The notes under the pieces: model-generated
Seen by the model: only the letters and a program-made list of their open reading frames with translations
The model's database searches: none
What the model was told of the DNA's origin: nothing
Translations under genes and position numbers: made by a program
Source: Ancylobacter dichloromethanicus
GTDB lineage: Bacteria > Pseudomonadota > Alphaproteobacteria > Rhizobiales > Xanthobacteraceae
DNA length: 64,000 nt
Assembly: GCF_018390645.1 (NCBI RefSeq)
Contig: NZ_JAHBGC010000010.1
Location: 1 to 64,000, forward strand
Direction: 5' to 3'
Shown: one piece after another, positions 63,229 through 64,000 of the stretch
How the letters are laid out: every line of letters begins with the position of its first letter
Numbering within the stretch: the first letter of the stretch is position 1

Positions 63229-63866
63229 GGCGCCGCCACCTCGCGGGAGCGGGAGAGGTGCTGCTCGGCGAGCTTCAGCAAATAGTCGGCCCCCAGCGCC
63301 ATCGCCAGCACCGGCACGCTGCCGGCGAGGACGAGATTCCACGACATGATGGAGATGCCGCGGAAGATGAAGTCGCCGAGCCCGCCGGCGGCGATCAGCG
63401 AGGCGAGCGTGACCATGCCGATAGCGTTCACCACCGCCACCCGCAGCCCGGCGAAGATCACCGGCAGCGCCAGCGGTAGTTCGACCCGAAAAAGCCGCGT
63501 CAGCCGGCCCATGCCGATGCCGACCGCCACCTCGCGCAGATTGGGGTCGATATTGGCGAGGCCGGTATAGGTGTTCTGCACCACCGGCAGCAGCGAATAG
63601 AGCACCACCGCGACGATGGCGGGAATGACGCCAATGCCGAGCAGGGGAATCATAAGCCCGAACAGCGCCAGCGTCGGCACGGTGTAGATGACGCTGACCG
63701 TGTTCAGCACGAGGGCCGCGGCGAGCCGGTTCATGTGGCTGATGATGCCGAGCGGAAGACCGATGAGAAGCGCGAGACCTACCGCCATCAGCGACAGCCG
63801 CAAATGCCACCACGAAACGGCGAGGATGTCCTCCCAGCGGCTGGTCAGGAAGTCGGCGAGGCTCAT
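63225..63866 (-). CDS. OpuC-type betaine ABC permease (system 2, second)
   Basis: 213 residues from 63866; EAA loop REVAVGIGMGRLTRLFRVEL. It overlaps the stop of the upstream hydrolase (ATGA), so importer and hydrolase are coupled. GGGAG lies about 10 bases upstream. Confidence 0.9.
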   Translation of the reverse strand: MSLADFLTSRWEDILAVSWWHLRLSLMAVGLALLIGLPLGIISHMNRLAAALVLNTVSVIYTVPTLALFGLMIPLLGIGVIPAIVAVVLYSLLPVVQNTYTGLANIDPNLREVAVGIGMGRLTRLFRVELPLALPVIFAGLRVAVVNAIGMVTLASLIAAGGLGDFIFRGISIMSWNLVLAGSVPVLAMALGADYLLKLAEQHLSRSREVAAP

Positions 63867-64000
63867 CGCTCGGCGCTCCCCGAGGCGCCGGCACGCGGCG
63901 TCTCGATGGCCCACTCGCGGGCGAAGATGCGCTCGTCCCGGTCGAACGCCTCGTATTCGGCATGGAGGCGCCAGCCGGTCGGCGTCGCGGCCAGCGTGCT
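63863..64000 (-). CDS. C-terminus of a second CocE/NonD-like hydrolase (cut by window end)
   Basis: Only the last 45 residues are inside the window: a segment with WRLHAEYEAFDRDERIFARE, then WAIETPRAG. It aligns well with the end of the complete CocE-like protein (HITARLDLFEGDALARTRTW, then DVTIPREG). The operon would then hold two such hydrolases around the importer genes. Identification from so short a piece is tentative. Confidence 0.6.
   Translation of the reverse strand, partial: STLAATPTGWRLHAEYEAFDRDERIFAREWAIETPRAGASGSAER

Overview
GC-rich (roughly 65-70 %) alphaproteobacterial chromosome, most likely order Hyphomicrobiales (Xanthobacter/Ancylobacter/Starkeya-like). The evidence is an alphaproteobacterial-type RpoH, dense ATGA/GTGA-coupled catabolic operons, many ABC importers for nitrogenous compounds, Tat-exported binding proteins, and an intergenic palindromic element of the kind common in this order. 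There are no phage genes, insertion sequences or CRISPR arrays.

Layout. 0-3.4 kb: housekeeping block with a CBS-domain protein, rpoH, rluD, a small membrane protein and tRNA-Glu(CTC). 3.8-11 kb: cell-envelope block. It holds a tripartite MacB/Dev-type ABC exporter (its adaptor N-terminus looks frameshifted), a Cys-rich secreted protein, an OmpR-type two-component system, an LTxxQ/Spy-like periplasmic protein and an SH3-domain protein with a Cys-pair repeat tail. 11.3-17.3 kb: one 1995-residue secreted RTX protein with an N-terminal calcineurin-like phosphoesterase. 17.6-19.6 kb: a Tat-exported M14/aspartoacylase-like enzyme, then decayed crcB and universal-stress-protein remnants.

19.6-39.8 kb: a large catabolic region built around a FadR-type GntR regulator and an Asp/Glu-racemase/arylmalonate-decarboxylase-like enzyme. 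On each side is an importer operon (Pot type on the minus strand, Dpp type on the plus strand). Each importer is followed by the same module: ATPase, TRZ/ATZ-type amidohydrolase, stand-alone GAF protein. The two first genes share the sequence TAAGT-N4-ACTTA in their upstream regions, so they are probably co-regulated. A cytosine-deaminase-like protein with Asn at the catalytic Asp position, an amidase and a TetR regulator complete the minus-strand operon. The likely purpose is uptake and stepwise hydrolysis of a cyclic or amidated nitrogen compound whose identity I cannot read from sequence.

39.8-46.1 kb: one operon with a GntR regulator at its head, then a beta-hydroxyacid dehydrogenase, a polar-amino-acid-type ABC importer, RpiB and a PfkB kinase. 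This suggests catabolism of a sugar acid or amino-sugar-like compound. The operator TGGT-N3-ACCA overlaps its promoter.

46.3-64 kb: quaternary-amine region. The minus-strand operon has MmgE/PrpD, a two-protein FAD oxidase, a GbdR-like AraC regulator and a GbcA/GbcB-like Rieske demethylase. It diverges from a complete OpuC-type betaine importer. A second OpuC-type importer follows on the minus strand, interleaved with CocE/NonD hydrolases (one complete, one cut by the window end) and a nitrilase-family amidase. Together they look like a betaine, acyl-choline or betaine-amide acquisition, hydrolysis and demethylation locus.
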